From assembly GCA_030440445.1 (NCBI GenBank), contig CP098528.1, positions 1,612,001 to 1,676,000 on the forward strand: a stretch of DNA of 64,000 nt. The letters are read 5' to 3'. The position numbers and the translations under genes were made by a program. Source of the stretch: Halomonas sp. KG2. GTDB taxonomy: Bacteria > Pseudomonadota > Gammaproteobacteria > Pseudomonadales > Halomonadaceae. Positions within the stretch are counted from its first letter, which is position 1; each line of letters begins with the position of its first letter. Of the stretch, positions 47,783 to 56,451 are shown in pieces. The notes under the pieces are model-generated. The model was given only the letters and a program-made list of their open reading frames with translations. It was not told where the DNA came from and searched no databases.

Positions 47783-48208
47783 ATGCCATGGCTAAAACTG
47801 CTGCACATCGCCGCGCTAGTTATCTGGTGCGGCGCGCTTCTCTATTTACCCGCTCTGCTTTTGCATGCGCTCCAGCTGCGTAAAGACGCTGGATTCGCGC
47901 AAGGCACGCCCCCGATGCCGCGATTTTTCTACAACTCCATTGCAACACCTGCTGCCCTGGTCGCCATCGCGTCGGGCACGCTGCTGTTTCTGTTACATGG
48001 CCTTCTCGGAGGGTGGTTAATTCTAAAGCTAGGTGCCGTGGTGCTAATGGTGGCTGCCCACGGCTGTTTCGGCTGGCTTATTTTGCGGCTGGAAATGGGG
48101 ATTTTCAAAGGCGTAAAAGTTGCCAGTCTATGCGCCTTAATTCTCGCGTTAACGGGGATATTGGGTGTGCTTGGGTTTGTGCTCTCCAAACCGCTGGCTT
48201 GGAGTTAA
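47783..48208 (+). CDS. CopD/HemJ-like four-helix membrane protein
   Basis: The 141-residue protein has four membrane helices and opens with WLKLLHIAALVIWCGALLYLPAL, as in CopD and HemJ-type proteins (H in L-H-I, W, YLP). RFFYNSIATPAALVAIASGTLLF is also close to HemJ. HemJ is a protoporphyrinogen oxidase, CopD a copper-related protein; which applies cannot be told from sequence. Its place beside a haem-copper oxidase cluster fits either. AAGGAAG lies before ATG 47783. Confidence 0.75.
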   Translation: MPWLKLLHIAALVIWCGALLYLPALLLHALQLRKDAGFAQGTPPMPRFFYNSIATPAALVAIASGTLLFLLHGLLGGWLILKLGAVVLMVAAHGCFGWLILRLEMGIFKGVKVASLCALILALTGILGVLGFVLSKPLAWS

Positions 48209-48263
48209 TGCGATGAAGATTATTCCCTTAAGTGCCAACACTACTATTGCCGACATTGCGCTG

Positions 48264-48731
48264 TTAAGGCGACTTCTCAACGTCGACGCCGACGGCATGC
48301 TCGTATACCAACTGGCCGCCCAGCCAGCCTGCCAGCGCGATCAGGCAGGCAGTGACCAGCGAAATGGCCAGCCCCCAGGGCAGTACCGCGCCAGGTTCAT
48401 TAAATCGCAGAAGCCAATTAAGCGATGCCAGGGAAAGCATGACAACGGCCACAATCGCGTGGCTCCAGCCGGTGATCAGGCGGCGGATCCGCGCCACGGT
48501 GACCAGGTCAATAATGCCCGCTACCGAAGAAATCCAGCCGCCAAACGCGCCTATCCCCGCCAACCACAAACCGCTGCGCAGCCAGAATGGGTCTTGGGTA
48601 TACCAGTAAGCCAGGTCGCTGGCGACCAGCGCCATAAGTGCGGCCACAGGAAAGTGAATCATCACTGGATGAAGCGGATGGCCAGCCAGCGCGGCACGGC
48701 TTTTTATCGAGCGTTGGGGAGTATGTGTCAT
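48264..48731 (-). CDS. DUF2231 membrane protein
   Basis: The 155-residue protein contains RAALAGHPLHPVMIHFPVAALMALVASDL in parts, the HPLHP-x(3)-FP mark of DUF2231, and four membrane helices. Two histidines in the motif could bind haem or metal, but no function is proven. ATG 48731 has AGGA seven bases upstream. It is divergent from coxB with a 68-base gap, so the two probably share a control region. Confidence 0.82.
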   Translation of the reverse strand: MTHTPQRSIKSRAALAGHPLHPVMIHFPVAALMALVASDLAYWYTQDPFWLRSGLWLAGIGAFGGWISSVAGIIDLVTVARIRRLITGWSHAIVAVVMLSLASLNWLLRFNEPGAVLPWGLAISLVTACLIALAGWLGGQLVYEHAVGVDVEKSP

Positions 48732-48799
48732 GGTCACTTCCTGTGGTTAGACAAAGCGAAAAAGTCATTCAGACCAACGGTATGCCAGGAAAATTGCAA

Positions 48800-49864
48800 A
48801 TGAAGGAACGTAATGGCGTAACGTCCACCACCATTTCATATTTATCGTCACGATGGGGCCGTCGAACAGCGTGCTTGCTGGGGACTTTCTTACTGGTGAG
48901 CTTAGCAGGCTGCACAGGTGATAGATCTATCTTAGACCCGGCTGGGCCTGCTGCGCGAGACGTGCAGCTAATTTGGTGGGTAATGCTCGGATTTGCCACC
49001 CTGGTACTGATTGGGGTGACAGCACTTTGGCTTTACGCCTTTAAACCAAGAAATGTGGAACGCACACCTGCCCAGGAGCGCCGTATCGCTCGCCGATGGA
49101 TTATTGGCGGCGGCATTCTGTTGCCTGTGGCCAGCATTACCGCGCTGCTACTGTTTGGAGTTCCCGCCGGCCAGCGGATGCTAACGCTACCCATGAGCGA
49201 ACCGCCAGAAGTTATCGAGGTGATTGGCCATCAGTGGTGGTGGGAAGTGCGCTATCCCGATGCTGAAGGCGGTGAGGTTGTTACCGCTAATCAACTGGTG
49301 ATGCCTGCGGGAGAGCCAGTGGATTTTCATGTCAGCGGTGCCGATGTGATTCATGCGTTTTGGGTGCCCCGGCTGGGGGGGAAAATAGATATGTTGCCGG
49401 GTCGCGTAAATCAAATTCGTTTACAAGCCGATGAGCCCGCGGTGTTTGGTGCGCAGTGTGCCGAACTTTGCGGCGTGGGCCACGCCCATATGCAGTTGCA
49501 TGTGGAGGCCTTGCCGCGCAGCGAGTTCGAGGCATGGTTAACTGCAAGACAAGAAACGACGCTTAGCGAACTGGCTGTTGCCGATACTACCTACGACGAC
49601 GCGCGAGATGCTTTTATGACGCATTGTGCCCGCTGCCACCAGGTAGCGGGCGTTAGCCAAGGGGGGATTGGGCCAACGCTTTCAGATGTGGGCGGTCGCG
49701 CCACGCTAGGCGCGGGGGTGATTGCCATGGAAGAGGGAGCGGTTAGCCACTGGTTGCAGCATCACCAAATGCTAAAGCCAGGCAATAAGATGCCTACCCA
49801 CAGTGATATTGAAACAGACACCTTGGATGCCCTGGGTGCTTGGCTGGAGGCCTTGTCACCATGA
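48800..49864 (+). CDS. coxB: cytochrome c oxidase subunit II with fused cytochrome c domain (caa3 type)
   Basis: The 354-residue protein has a lipoprotein signal (LLVSLAGC), two membrane helices, a CuA cupredoxin domain and a C-terminal cytochrome c. CuA ligands are seen in VIHAFWVP and QCAELCGVGHAHM (C-x-E-x-C-x3-H-x2-M, about 217-229). The haem site is HCARCHQ (about 272) with the distal Met in NKMPTH. ATG 48800 has AGGA nine bases upstream; upstream ATG 48782 has no site. Its stop overlaps coxA by four bases. Confidence 0.92.
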   Translation: MKERNGVTSTTISYLSSRWGRRTACLLGTFLLVSLAGCTGDRSILDPAGPAARDVQLIWWVMLGFATLVLIGVTALWLYAFKPRNVERTPAQERRIARRWIIGGGILLPVASITALLLFGVPAGQRMLTLPMSEPPEVIEVIGHQWWWEVRYPDAEGGEVVTANQLVMPAGEPVDFHVSGADVIHAFWVPRLGGKIDMLPGRVNQIRLQADEPAVFGAQCAELCGVGHAHMQLHVEALPRSEFEAWLTARQETTLSELAVADTTYDDARDAFMTHCARCHQVAGVSQGGIGPTLSDVGGRATLGAGVIAMEEGAVSHWLQHHQMLKPGNKMPTHSDIETDTLDALGAWLEALSP

Positions 49865-52386
49865 AGAGTGTCAATCAAGAAGCCATTGAGCATGACCCGC
49901 AGCAATTGCACGAAGACTTGCACACCATTTGGGGGAACCCCAAAGGTCTAAGATCCTTAACTATCGTCAACCACACCACGCTTGGCCTGCGTTTTATGGT
50001 CACAGGGATGGTGTTTTTCCTGATTGGCGGCATTTTGGCAATGCTGGTGCGGACCCAGTTAGCGATGCCCGACCAAAACTTTATGTCGCCAGACATTTAT
50101 AACCAGGTCACCACCATGCATGGCACGGTGATGATGTTTCTGTTTGCCATTCCTATGCTGGAAGGGCTGGCGATTTACCTTATCCCAAAGATGATTGGTG
50201 CCCGGGACCTGGTCTGCCCTCGGCTAACATCACTTGGCTATTTCTGCTATTTATTTGGCGGGATTATTCTTACTTCCAGCCTGATTATTGAAATGGCGCC
50301 TTCCAGCGGCTGGTTTATGTACACCCCGCTAAGTAGCAAAGAGTTCGCGCCTGATCTGGGCTCGGATTTTTGGCTGTTAGGCATCACGTTTGTGGAAATT
50401 TCCGCAGTGTCTGCGGGTGTCGAGTTGGTAGTGTCAATATTGCGTACTCGCACTCAGGGCATGGCGCTGCATAAAATGCCGTTGTTCGCTTGGTATATCT
50501 TGGCCATGGCGCTGATGATCGTGGTGGGGTTTCCACCGTTGATTCTTGGCAGCGTATTACTGGAACTTGAGCGCGCCGTTGGTATGCCGTTTTTCCAGAT
50601 TGCGGGAGGCGGTGATCCCATCCTGTGGCAGCATCTGTTTTGGCTGTTTGGTCACCCTGAGGTGTACATCATCTTTCTACCTGCCGCGGGCATTGTTTCG
50701 ACGCTAATACCGGTTTTTGCCGGGCGGCCTATTGTCGGTTATGGGTGGGTGGTAGCTGCCATCGCTATTATGGGCTTTATCAGTTTTGGGCTTTGGGTAC
50801 ACCACATGTTTACAGTGGGTATCCCACAGCTGGCTCAGGCATTTTTCTCGGCGGCTAGCATGCTGGTGGCGGTACCAACGGCGATTCAGGTGTTCGTTTG
50901 GCTGGCGACCCTGTGGCTAGGTAAACCTAAAATGAAACTGCCCATGCTTTGGGTGATGGGCTTTTTGATTATTTTCGTTTGCGGTGGCTTAACCGGGGTG
51001 ATGTTGGCGCTAGTGCCATTTAACTGGCAGGTGCACGATACCCACTTTGTGGTGGCCCACATGCACTATGTATTGGTGGGTGGCATGTTCTTCCCACTCA
51101 TTGCCGGGCTTTACTACTGGTTGCCGCTATTTTCTGGACGTATGCCATCTGAAAACCTTGGGCGTTGGGGGTTCTGGCTAACCTTTTTAGGCTTTAACGG
51201 TACGTTTTTGATTATGCATTGGACGGGCCTTTTAGGCATGCCCAGGCGTGTGTATACCTATGAGGCTGGCTCCGGGTGGGAGATTTATAACCTGCTCTCA
51301 TCCGTCAGTAGCTTTGTGCTATCGGCGGGTATTGCCATGGTGTTGCTGGATATCGCGCTGCACTTCCGGTTTGGTAAACCCGCCAAACAGAACCCATGGA
51401 ATGCCGATACGCTGGAATGGGCTAACTCGATGCCCCCAAGCGCTTATAACTTTGTCAGCTTACCTAGTGTAGAAACACGGCATCCGTTGTGGGATGACCC
51501 GAATTTGCCACATACCATGGCGAAGGGTATGCACGGCTTAGCGGTGGCTTCCCACGGCCGACGTGAAATGTGGGGTAGCGACCCGATTACTGGCAAAGTG
51601 CGCGAAATCATTCACCTGCCTGGTAACTCCTGGTGGCCGCTGTTGGCCGCAGCAGCGCTGGCAGTGGTGTGCATTAGTTTATTAACCCGAGTCTATGCGC
51701 TAGCGGGCATCTTCGTAGTGATTGCAGGTGTGTTTCTGCTGCGCTGGTCGTGGGAGAACGGCGCACACCCGAATGCGGCTCCTGATGCAGGCGTGAAGCC
51801 AGGCGATCCGCCGCTCCATTCGCGTACGATGGATGGCCCTGGGCTTTGGGCAATGGCGGTGTTTTTAATTGCCAATGGTTCGTTCTTTCTTTCCTACCTG
51901 TTTGGCTGGTTTTATCTATGGACTGTTTCGCCTGAGTGGCAAATGCCAGATACACCGCCGCTGTCTCTGCTGATAATGGGCATGGCTGGCGGGGCGGTTA
52001 TAGCAGGGTGCGTGGTGGTAGAGAAGCTGGTACGCGGGCTGCGTCAGCAGCGTGATGCAGGGTTAAGAGCAAGCCTCTATTTAGCCGCTGCGTTAGGCGC
52101 ACTTCAATTGGGGCTCGCTGGCTGGGCGCTGTGGCGAGCCGATCTTTCACCAACCCAAACCACCCACGATGCGGTGATGTTGGTGGGGCTTGTTTACGCG
52201 CTTTTTCATGGTGGCCTAGCGGTTATTTTAACGGTGTTGCAAGGCATGCGCGTTGGTTATGGCTACGTGGGTGCGCAGGCGCCGTTTGAACCCGCCGTAG
52301 TGGCACTACTTTGGCGCTATAACGTGGTCACATTCTGGTTGTTAGTCGGGGCGTTGGCGATACTGCCTCGGGTGATAGGAGGATAA
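49861..52386 (+). CDS. coxA: cytochrome c oxidase subunit I fused to subunit III-like domain
   Basis: The 841-residue membrane protein holds subunit I (about 1-560) and a subunit III-like part (about 590-841). Haem and copper ligands are visible: TTMHGTVMMF, WLFGHPEVYIIFLPAAG (CuB His, the Glu of the D channel and the cross-linked Tyr), GLWVHHMFTVG, and DTHFVVAHMHYVL for the two haems. The HPEVY motif puts it in the A1 group of haem-copper oxidases. Separate ctaE is therefore not needed. It starts in the ATGA overlap with coxB. Confidence 0.93.
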   Translation: MKSVNQEAIEHDPQQLHEDLHTIWGNPKGLRSLTIVNHTTLGLRFMVTGMVFFLIGGILAMLVRTQLAMPDQNFMSPDIYNQVTTMHGTVMMFLFAIPMLEGLAIYLIPKMIGARDLVCPRLTSLGYFCYLFGGIILTSSLIIEMAPSSGWFMYTPLSSKEFAPDLGSDFWLLGITFVEISAVSAGVELVVSILRTRTQGMALHKMPLFAWYILAMALMIVVGFPPLILGSVLLELERAVGMPFFQIAGGGDPILWQHLFWLFGHPEVYIIFLPAAGIVSTLIPVFAGRPIVGYGWVVAAIAIMGFISFGLWVHHMFTVGIPQLAQAFFSAASMLVAVPTAIQVFVWLATLWLGKPKMKLPMLWVMGFLIIFVCGGLTGVMLALVPFNWQVHDTHFVVAHMHYVLVGGMFFPLIAGLYYWLPLFSGRMPSENLGRWGFWLTFLGFNGTFLIMHWTGLLGMPRRVYTYEAGSGWEIYNLLSSVSSFVLSAGIAMVLLDIALHFRFGKPAKQNPWNADTLEWANSMPPSAYNFVSLPSVETRHPLWDDPNLPHTMAKGMHGLAVASHGRREMWGSDPITGKVREIIHLPGNSWWPLLAAAALAVVCISLLTRVYALAGIFVVIAGVFLLRWSWENGAHPNAAPDAGVKPGDPPLHSRTMDGPGLWAMAVFLIANGSFFLSYLFGWFYLWTVSPEWQMPDTPPLSLLIMGMAGGAVIAGCVVVEKLVRGLRQQRDAGLRASLYLAAALGALQLGLAGWALWRADLSPTQTTHDAVMLVGLVYALFHGGLAVILTVLQGMRVGYGYVGAQAPFEPAVVALLWRYNVVTFWLLVGALAILPRVIGG

Positions 52387-52391
52387 TGGTG

Positions 52392-52736
52392 ATGGTACGA
52401 CTACATTTTACTCATCCCATCCACTTAATTATCGGACTAACGCTATGGAGCCTATGGTTTGTGGCCGTTTATAGCGGCCTTTCAGTAGCCTGTGCGGTGG
52501 CGCCACCATCGCCAGAAGCGGGAGCGCTTACAGGTCTTAATGCCGCGCTAGGTGGTGTTAGTCTCATTACTGTCGTAGGGCTTGCGGCGCTTGCCTGGGG
52601 GAGTTGCCAAGTGGCGAAGCAGCATCAAGGTCGCCAGCGCTTTCATGCCACTGTCTCGGCGTGGCTATATTTGTTTTCCGCTTTCGGTGTGGTGTTTGCG
52701 GGTATGCCGATTATCAGTGTGCCGCCTTGCCTATAA
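52392..52736 (+). CDS. small membrane protein of the oxidase cluster
   Basis: The 114-residue protein has three hydrophobic helices (LIIGLTLWSLWFVAVYSGLSVAC near 11-33, LGGVSLITVVGLAALAW near 53-69, SAWLYLFSAFGVVFAGMPI near 88-106). I do not recognise a family; its place suggests a small subunit or assembly factor. The end SVPPCL holds a cysteine. The start may be ATG 52386, GTG 52389 or ATG 52392; the last has GGAGG nine bases upstream. It overlaps the P-type ATPase gene. Confidence 0.7.
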   Translation: MVRLHFTHPIHLIIGLTLWSLWFVAVYSGLSVACAVAPPSPEAGALTGLNAALGGVSLITVVGLAALAWGSCQVAKQHQGRQRFHATVSAWLYLFSAFGVVFAGMPIISVPPCL

Positions 52737-54958
52737 GTCATAACGCCCACGTTAGCTCGAGGCCAGAAGACGATAAAACATCTAGCCATAACACACCCCT
52801 CTATACCCTGCATGGTATGTGGTGTACCAGCTGTGCTCTGGCAGTAGAGGGTGCGCTAGCACGTCTGCCTGGGGTCATCGACGTTAGCGTCCACTACCCC
52901 ACGGCAACCGTGTGGGTGAAAGGTGCGCGAGACGCAGTCGATCTGACGGAGCTTGCGCCGGTAGTCAAACGGCTGGGTTATCGGCTAACTGAATTAGAAG
53001 CCGTTGATGATGCCCATGATCGTCTTGAGCAGGAGAGCCGCTACCTTACCTTGCGGTTGTTAGTAGGCGCCGTATTCGGTATGTGGACCATGTTGGCATC
53101 ACTGCTTATTTATGTGGGAGCGCTACCGAGCGCATCGATAGAGCATGTGGTGGCGTGGATATCGGGTGCCTTTGCGCTACCCGTAGTGGTGTATTCGGGC
53201 TGGCCGTTCTACCGAGCGGGCTGGCGCACGTTACTTGCCAAACGTCCAGGGATGGATGTGCTGGTTAGCCTTGGCGCGATCGGTGCGGTGAGTGTATCGG
53301 CTGGGTTGTTGTGGCGCGGCTCGGCGGAGGTGTATTTCGATACGGCGGTTATGCTGATTGTGCTGTTGCTCGTTGGGCGACTGGTAGAAACGCTGTGCCG
53401 CCACCGTGGGCTGAAAGCGCTGGATGCGCTGGCGTTGCCAGATGCAGCTATAAGCGCTTGGCAAAAGGGGGCCTGGGTCTTACTTCCTATTAATGATGTG
53501 GTTGCGGGTACGCGCGTTAAGCTAGCGCCGGGGGAGTTAGTGACGCTAGATGGCATTCTTGATGCTCCCGGTTGGATTGATACCGCCTCACTGACCGGTG
53601 AAAGCTTGCCACGTCACTTCAATGCAGGGCAGAAAGTGTATGCCGGCTGCCGATACCTAGGCACAACGCCACTGATAATGCAGGTCACTGCGGTGGTGGG
53701 TAAACGCCGATTGGATCGACTGCGTCATGAAATGCGCCGCTATCAGGCCCAAAAAGGGGAACTGCAGAAACTAGCCGACCGTTTTGCCGCCTGGTTAAGT
53801 CCTTTGGCACTTGTGCTCTCGCTAGTGACGCTGCTTGGTGCGCTACTCGTTGGATTGGGCTGGGAGGATGCACTGGTGCGTGCGCTCTCAGTGCTCGTGG
53901 TGGCATGCCCCTGTGCCGTTGGGCTGGCGGTGCCTTTGGCTAGTCTTGCCGGTAGCGGTCAGGCTATGCAGCAAGGTATCGCGCTGCGCGATCCCGCCGC
54001 GCTAGAAATCTTGGCGCGTATTCGTTCAGTAGCGCTGGATAAAACCGGAACCTTAACGACAGGATGCCATGCGGTACTGCACTGGCAAGTGCGGGATGGC
54101 ATGGATGAACACACGCTGCAGCACAAGCTCACCCGCGCCGTTGCCGGGAGCGAACACCCGTTGGCGCAAGCATTGGCGCGCTGGTCTGGTGGCCAAGATC
54201 AACAAAGCTCTCAGCCTTCCATAGAAGACGTTGATGAATTCCCCGGGGAAGGACGCCGTGTTCGCCTTGTAAACGGTGAATGTCTGATGATAGGTAGCGC
54301 CGGTTGGCTGACCAAACAGCAGGTTGATGTTCCTTCCCAAGCGGAAGAGGCCACGCTAGCTTTTGCTTCCCGGGTAATGCTGGCGGATAAGTCAGGCTGG
54401 CTGGCGACGTTCTACCTGACCGATCAACCTGTAGACGATGCAGAGCTAAACGTGAAGCACCTGTTAGGGTCAGGTTATCTGGTTGCAATGATCAGTGGTG
54501 ATCAACAGGGCGCGGTTAGTTGGTTAGGCGAACGTGTTGGTCTGGTGCGCGAGGCTTGCTATGCCCAGCGCTCACCGGAAGCCAAGGCACGGCTATTACG
54601 CGGGTTACCATCGCCAACACTGTTTGTGGGAGATGGCCTAAACGATACGCTAAGCTTGGCGGCAGCAGACGCTGGCATTGCCCCACTGAGTGCCAGCGAA
54701 GCTGCCCGCGAAGGAGCATCTGCCCAGCTAATGACACCAGGGATTGGTGGGGTAGTAAAATTGCTGAGCATCGCCAAACGCACGCGGCGAGTGATGGAGC
54801 AAAATCTTTTCTTTTCGGCACTCTATAACACCCTGGCACTTGGCGTGGTGGTGGTCATGGCCATACCACCGTTGATTGCAGTACTCGCCATGGCAATAAG
54901 CTCGCTCAGCGTGACGCTTAACGCCGCACGATTAGCATGGTCTGAGCCGGAACAATGA
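52727..54958 (+). CDS. heavy-metal (copper-type) P1B ATPase
   Basis: The protein is about 743 residues long from TTG 52727. An N-terminal metal-binding domain shows HGMWCTSCALAVEGAL (GMxCxxC). Next come SLTGES, the CPC motif in VVACPCAVGLAVPLA, the phosphorylation site DKTGTLTTG, SEHPLAQA and GDGLNDTLSLAAAD, all intact. CPC with this metal-binding domain fits Cu+ transport, and the place behind coxA suggests copper delivery to the oxidase, as for FixI/CcoI or CopA2. The start is uncertain: no strong site is visible, and translation is probably coupled to the small upstream gene. Confidence 0.88.
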   Translation: MPISHNAHVSSRPEDDKTSSHNTPLYTLHGMWCTSCALAVEGALARLPGVIDVSVHYPTATVWVKGARDAVDLTELAPVVKRLGYRLTELEAVDDAHDRLEQESRYLTLRLLVGAVFGMWTMLASLLIYVGALPSASIEHVVAWISGAFALPVVVYSGWPFYRAGWRTLLAKRPGMDVLVSLGAIGAVSVSAGLLWRGSAEVYFDTAVMLIVLLLVGRLVETLCRHRGLKALDALALPDAAISAWQKGAWVLLPINDVVAGTRVKLAPGELVTLDGILDAPGWIDTASLTGESLPRHFNAGQKVYAGCRYLGTTPLIMQVTAVVGKRRLDRLRHEMRRYQAQKGELQKLADRFAAWLSPLALVLSLVTLLGALLVGLGWEDALVRALSVLVVACPCAVGLAVPLASLAGSGQAMQQGIALRDPAALEILARIRSVALDKTGTLTTGCHAVLHWQVRDGMDEHTLQHKLTRAVAGSEHPLAQALARWSGGQDQQSSQPSIEDVDEFPGEGRRVRLVNGECLMIGSAGWLTKQQVDVPSQAEEATLAFASRVMLADKSGWLATFYLTDQPVDDAELNVKHLLGSGYLVAMISGDQQGAVSWLGERVGLVREACYAQRSPEAKARLLRGLPSPTLFVGDGLNDTLSLAAADAGIAPLSASEAAREGASAQLMTPGIGGVVKLLSIAKRTRRVMEQNLFFSALYNTLALGVVVVMAIPPLIAVLAMAISSLSVTLNAARLAWSEPEQ

Positions 54959-54966
54959 GTCAGTGT

Positions 54967-55263
54967 TTAAGCGTAACCAAGAGACTGCTTTAGCCGTTCC
55001 GCATTAGTAGCAACCCAGCGAGGATCTATCGCTCCCCAGTCACGTATCTGGTAGTGGCCAATATTATGGCGCTCACCTTCGCCTTTCTCGAATACGCACT
55101 CGATATCCAGCTCCGCAAGTGAGGCGATAGTATCCTGCGCGGTACGACGAGGCATACCGGTGACCTCGATTAACGCTGGTACGTTTGCGACGCCTTGCTC
55201 AATTAAATGCGCGACATACAAGCGGCGGTAAAAACTTGATTTGGTCTTGCTAAGCGAGGTCAT
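54967..55263 (-). CDS. small winged helix-turn-helix protein
   Basis: The 98-residue protein has SFYRRLYVAHLIEQGVANVPALIEVTGMPRRTAQDTIASLAELDI (here in parts: VPALIEVTGMPRRTAQDTIA is the turn and recognition helix) followed by a wing with ECVFEKGEGERHN. It lacks a ligand domain. Such small proteins are found in Halomonas and pseudomonads without known targets. The start ATG at 55263 has AAAGGAAA upstream. Its stop lies eight bases from the convergent ATPase gene. Confidence 0.72.
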   Translation of the reverse strand: MTSLSKTKSSFYRRLYVAHLIEQGVANVPALIEVTGMPRRTAQDTIASLAELDIECVFEKGEGERHNIGHYQIRDWGAIDPRWVATNAERLKQSLGYA

Positions 55264-55306
55264 TGGGTTTCCTTTTGCGGGAAGCTACTACATCAAAAGG
55301 CTTAGC

Positions 55307-56383
55307 TTAAATGAATAAATCTCCTTGCGCCCGTGGTGGTCGAAAGTCGTGGGTGTTCAGGCCCTGTTCGGTGCGTGGCTGCATGTTCCACTGGCGGCTG
55401 GCGCGATTAAAGCGTTGGGCGATTAAGTCGGCAAAGACACCTTCACCACGGAAGCGTTTACCAAATTGTGCATCGTAGTTTTGGCCGCTTCGGCATTGGC
55501 GAATCAGGCTCATTACCTTAGCGGCTCGCTCGGGGTAGTGGGCTTGTAGCCATGCTTCAAACATCGGTGCGACTTCATGGGGTAGGCGTAGCAGCATCCA
55601 CGTTGCTGTGCGTGCGCCTGCTCGGCTGGCCGCTTCAAGAATGCGTTCAATTTCGTGATCAGTAAGGCCAGGAATAATCGGTGAGACCAGCGTACCCACG
55701 GGAATGCCGGCGGTGTTGAGTTCGCGAATCACTTTTAAGCGCGCCTGAGGCGAGGCCGCCCGGGGTTCCAAGGTACGCTTTAGGTTGGCATCCAGGCTTG
55801 TCAGGCTAACAAACACCCGCACTAAACGATGCTCGGCCATTTCTGCGAGCAGGTCTAAATCCCGCAGTATTAGCGTGCTTTTAGTCACTAGAGTGACCGG
55901 ATGCCTGCATGCTAGTAGCAGCTCTAATAAACGACGAGTTGTTTGGTATTTCGCTTCCAGCGGCTGGTAACAGTCGGTGTTGCCGGAAAGGTTGATAGGA
56001 CGACATACATAATGGGGATGGCTAAGCTCGTCTGTTAAGTGCTCAACTAAGCCTGTGCGGGCGATTAATTTAGTTTCAAAATCGAGCCCCGGTGACAAAT
56101 CCCAGTAGGCGTGGGAAGGGCGAGCGTAGCAGTAAATGCAGCCATGCTCGCAGCCGCGAAATGGATTGAGTGAGCGGTCAAAGGGTAAATCCGGTGAACG
56201 GTTCCAGGAAAGCGCGCTCTTGCTGGGCTCTTCGCGTATCTCCGTTGCAAGCGAAGTAGAGGCCTCCTCATGCCACCAGCCATCATCCTCTACTACGCTG
56301 CAGGTTGGTGCGAAGCGGTTATGCGGGTCGTAGGTCGCACCGCGCCCTTTATATACAGTAGCGCTGGAAGGGGAAGAAGCCAT
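55307..56383 (-). CDS. PA0069-type radical SAM protein
   Basis: The 358-residue protein holds the radical SAM motif CEHGCIYCYARPSHAYWDL (C-x3-C-x2-C, near residue 82) with FETKLIAR following, a mark of the PA0069/SplB-like group. VTLVTKSTLILRDLDLLAEM and SVTSLDANLKRTLEPRAASP-like strands (here SLTSLDANLKRTLEPRAASP) complete the barrel. The reaction is not known. ATG 56383 has AGAGGTG eight bases upstream. Confidence 0.88.
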   Translation of the reverse strand: MASSPSSATVYKGRGATYDPHNRFAPTCSVVEDDGWWHEEASTSLATEIREEPSKSALSWNRSPDLPFDRSLNPFRGCEHGCIYCYARPSHAYWDLSPGLDFETKLIARTGLVEHLTDELSHPHYVCRPINLSGNTDCYQPLEAKYQTTRRLLELLLACRHPVTLVTKSTLILRDLDLLAEMAEHRLVRVFVSLTSLDANLKRTLEPRAASPQARLKVIRELNTAGIPVGTLVSPIIPGLTDHEIERILEAASRAGARTATWMLLRLPHEVAPMFEAWLQAHYPERAAKVMSLIRQCRSGQNYDAQFGKRFRGEGVFADLIAQRFNRASRQWNMQPRTEQGLNTHDFRPPRAQGDLFI

Positions 56384-56451
56384 GAGTTGCCACCTCTGCA
56401 CGGACTAGAGTTGCCATATATGATTATATATACAGTATATGGCGTTTGGTT

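Noticed and set aside
48165..48803. 212-residue plus-strand frame opposite the DUF2231 gene
   Set aside because: Rich in Arg, Gln and His with no domain, while the minus strand encodes a clear DUF2231 protein with a good start.
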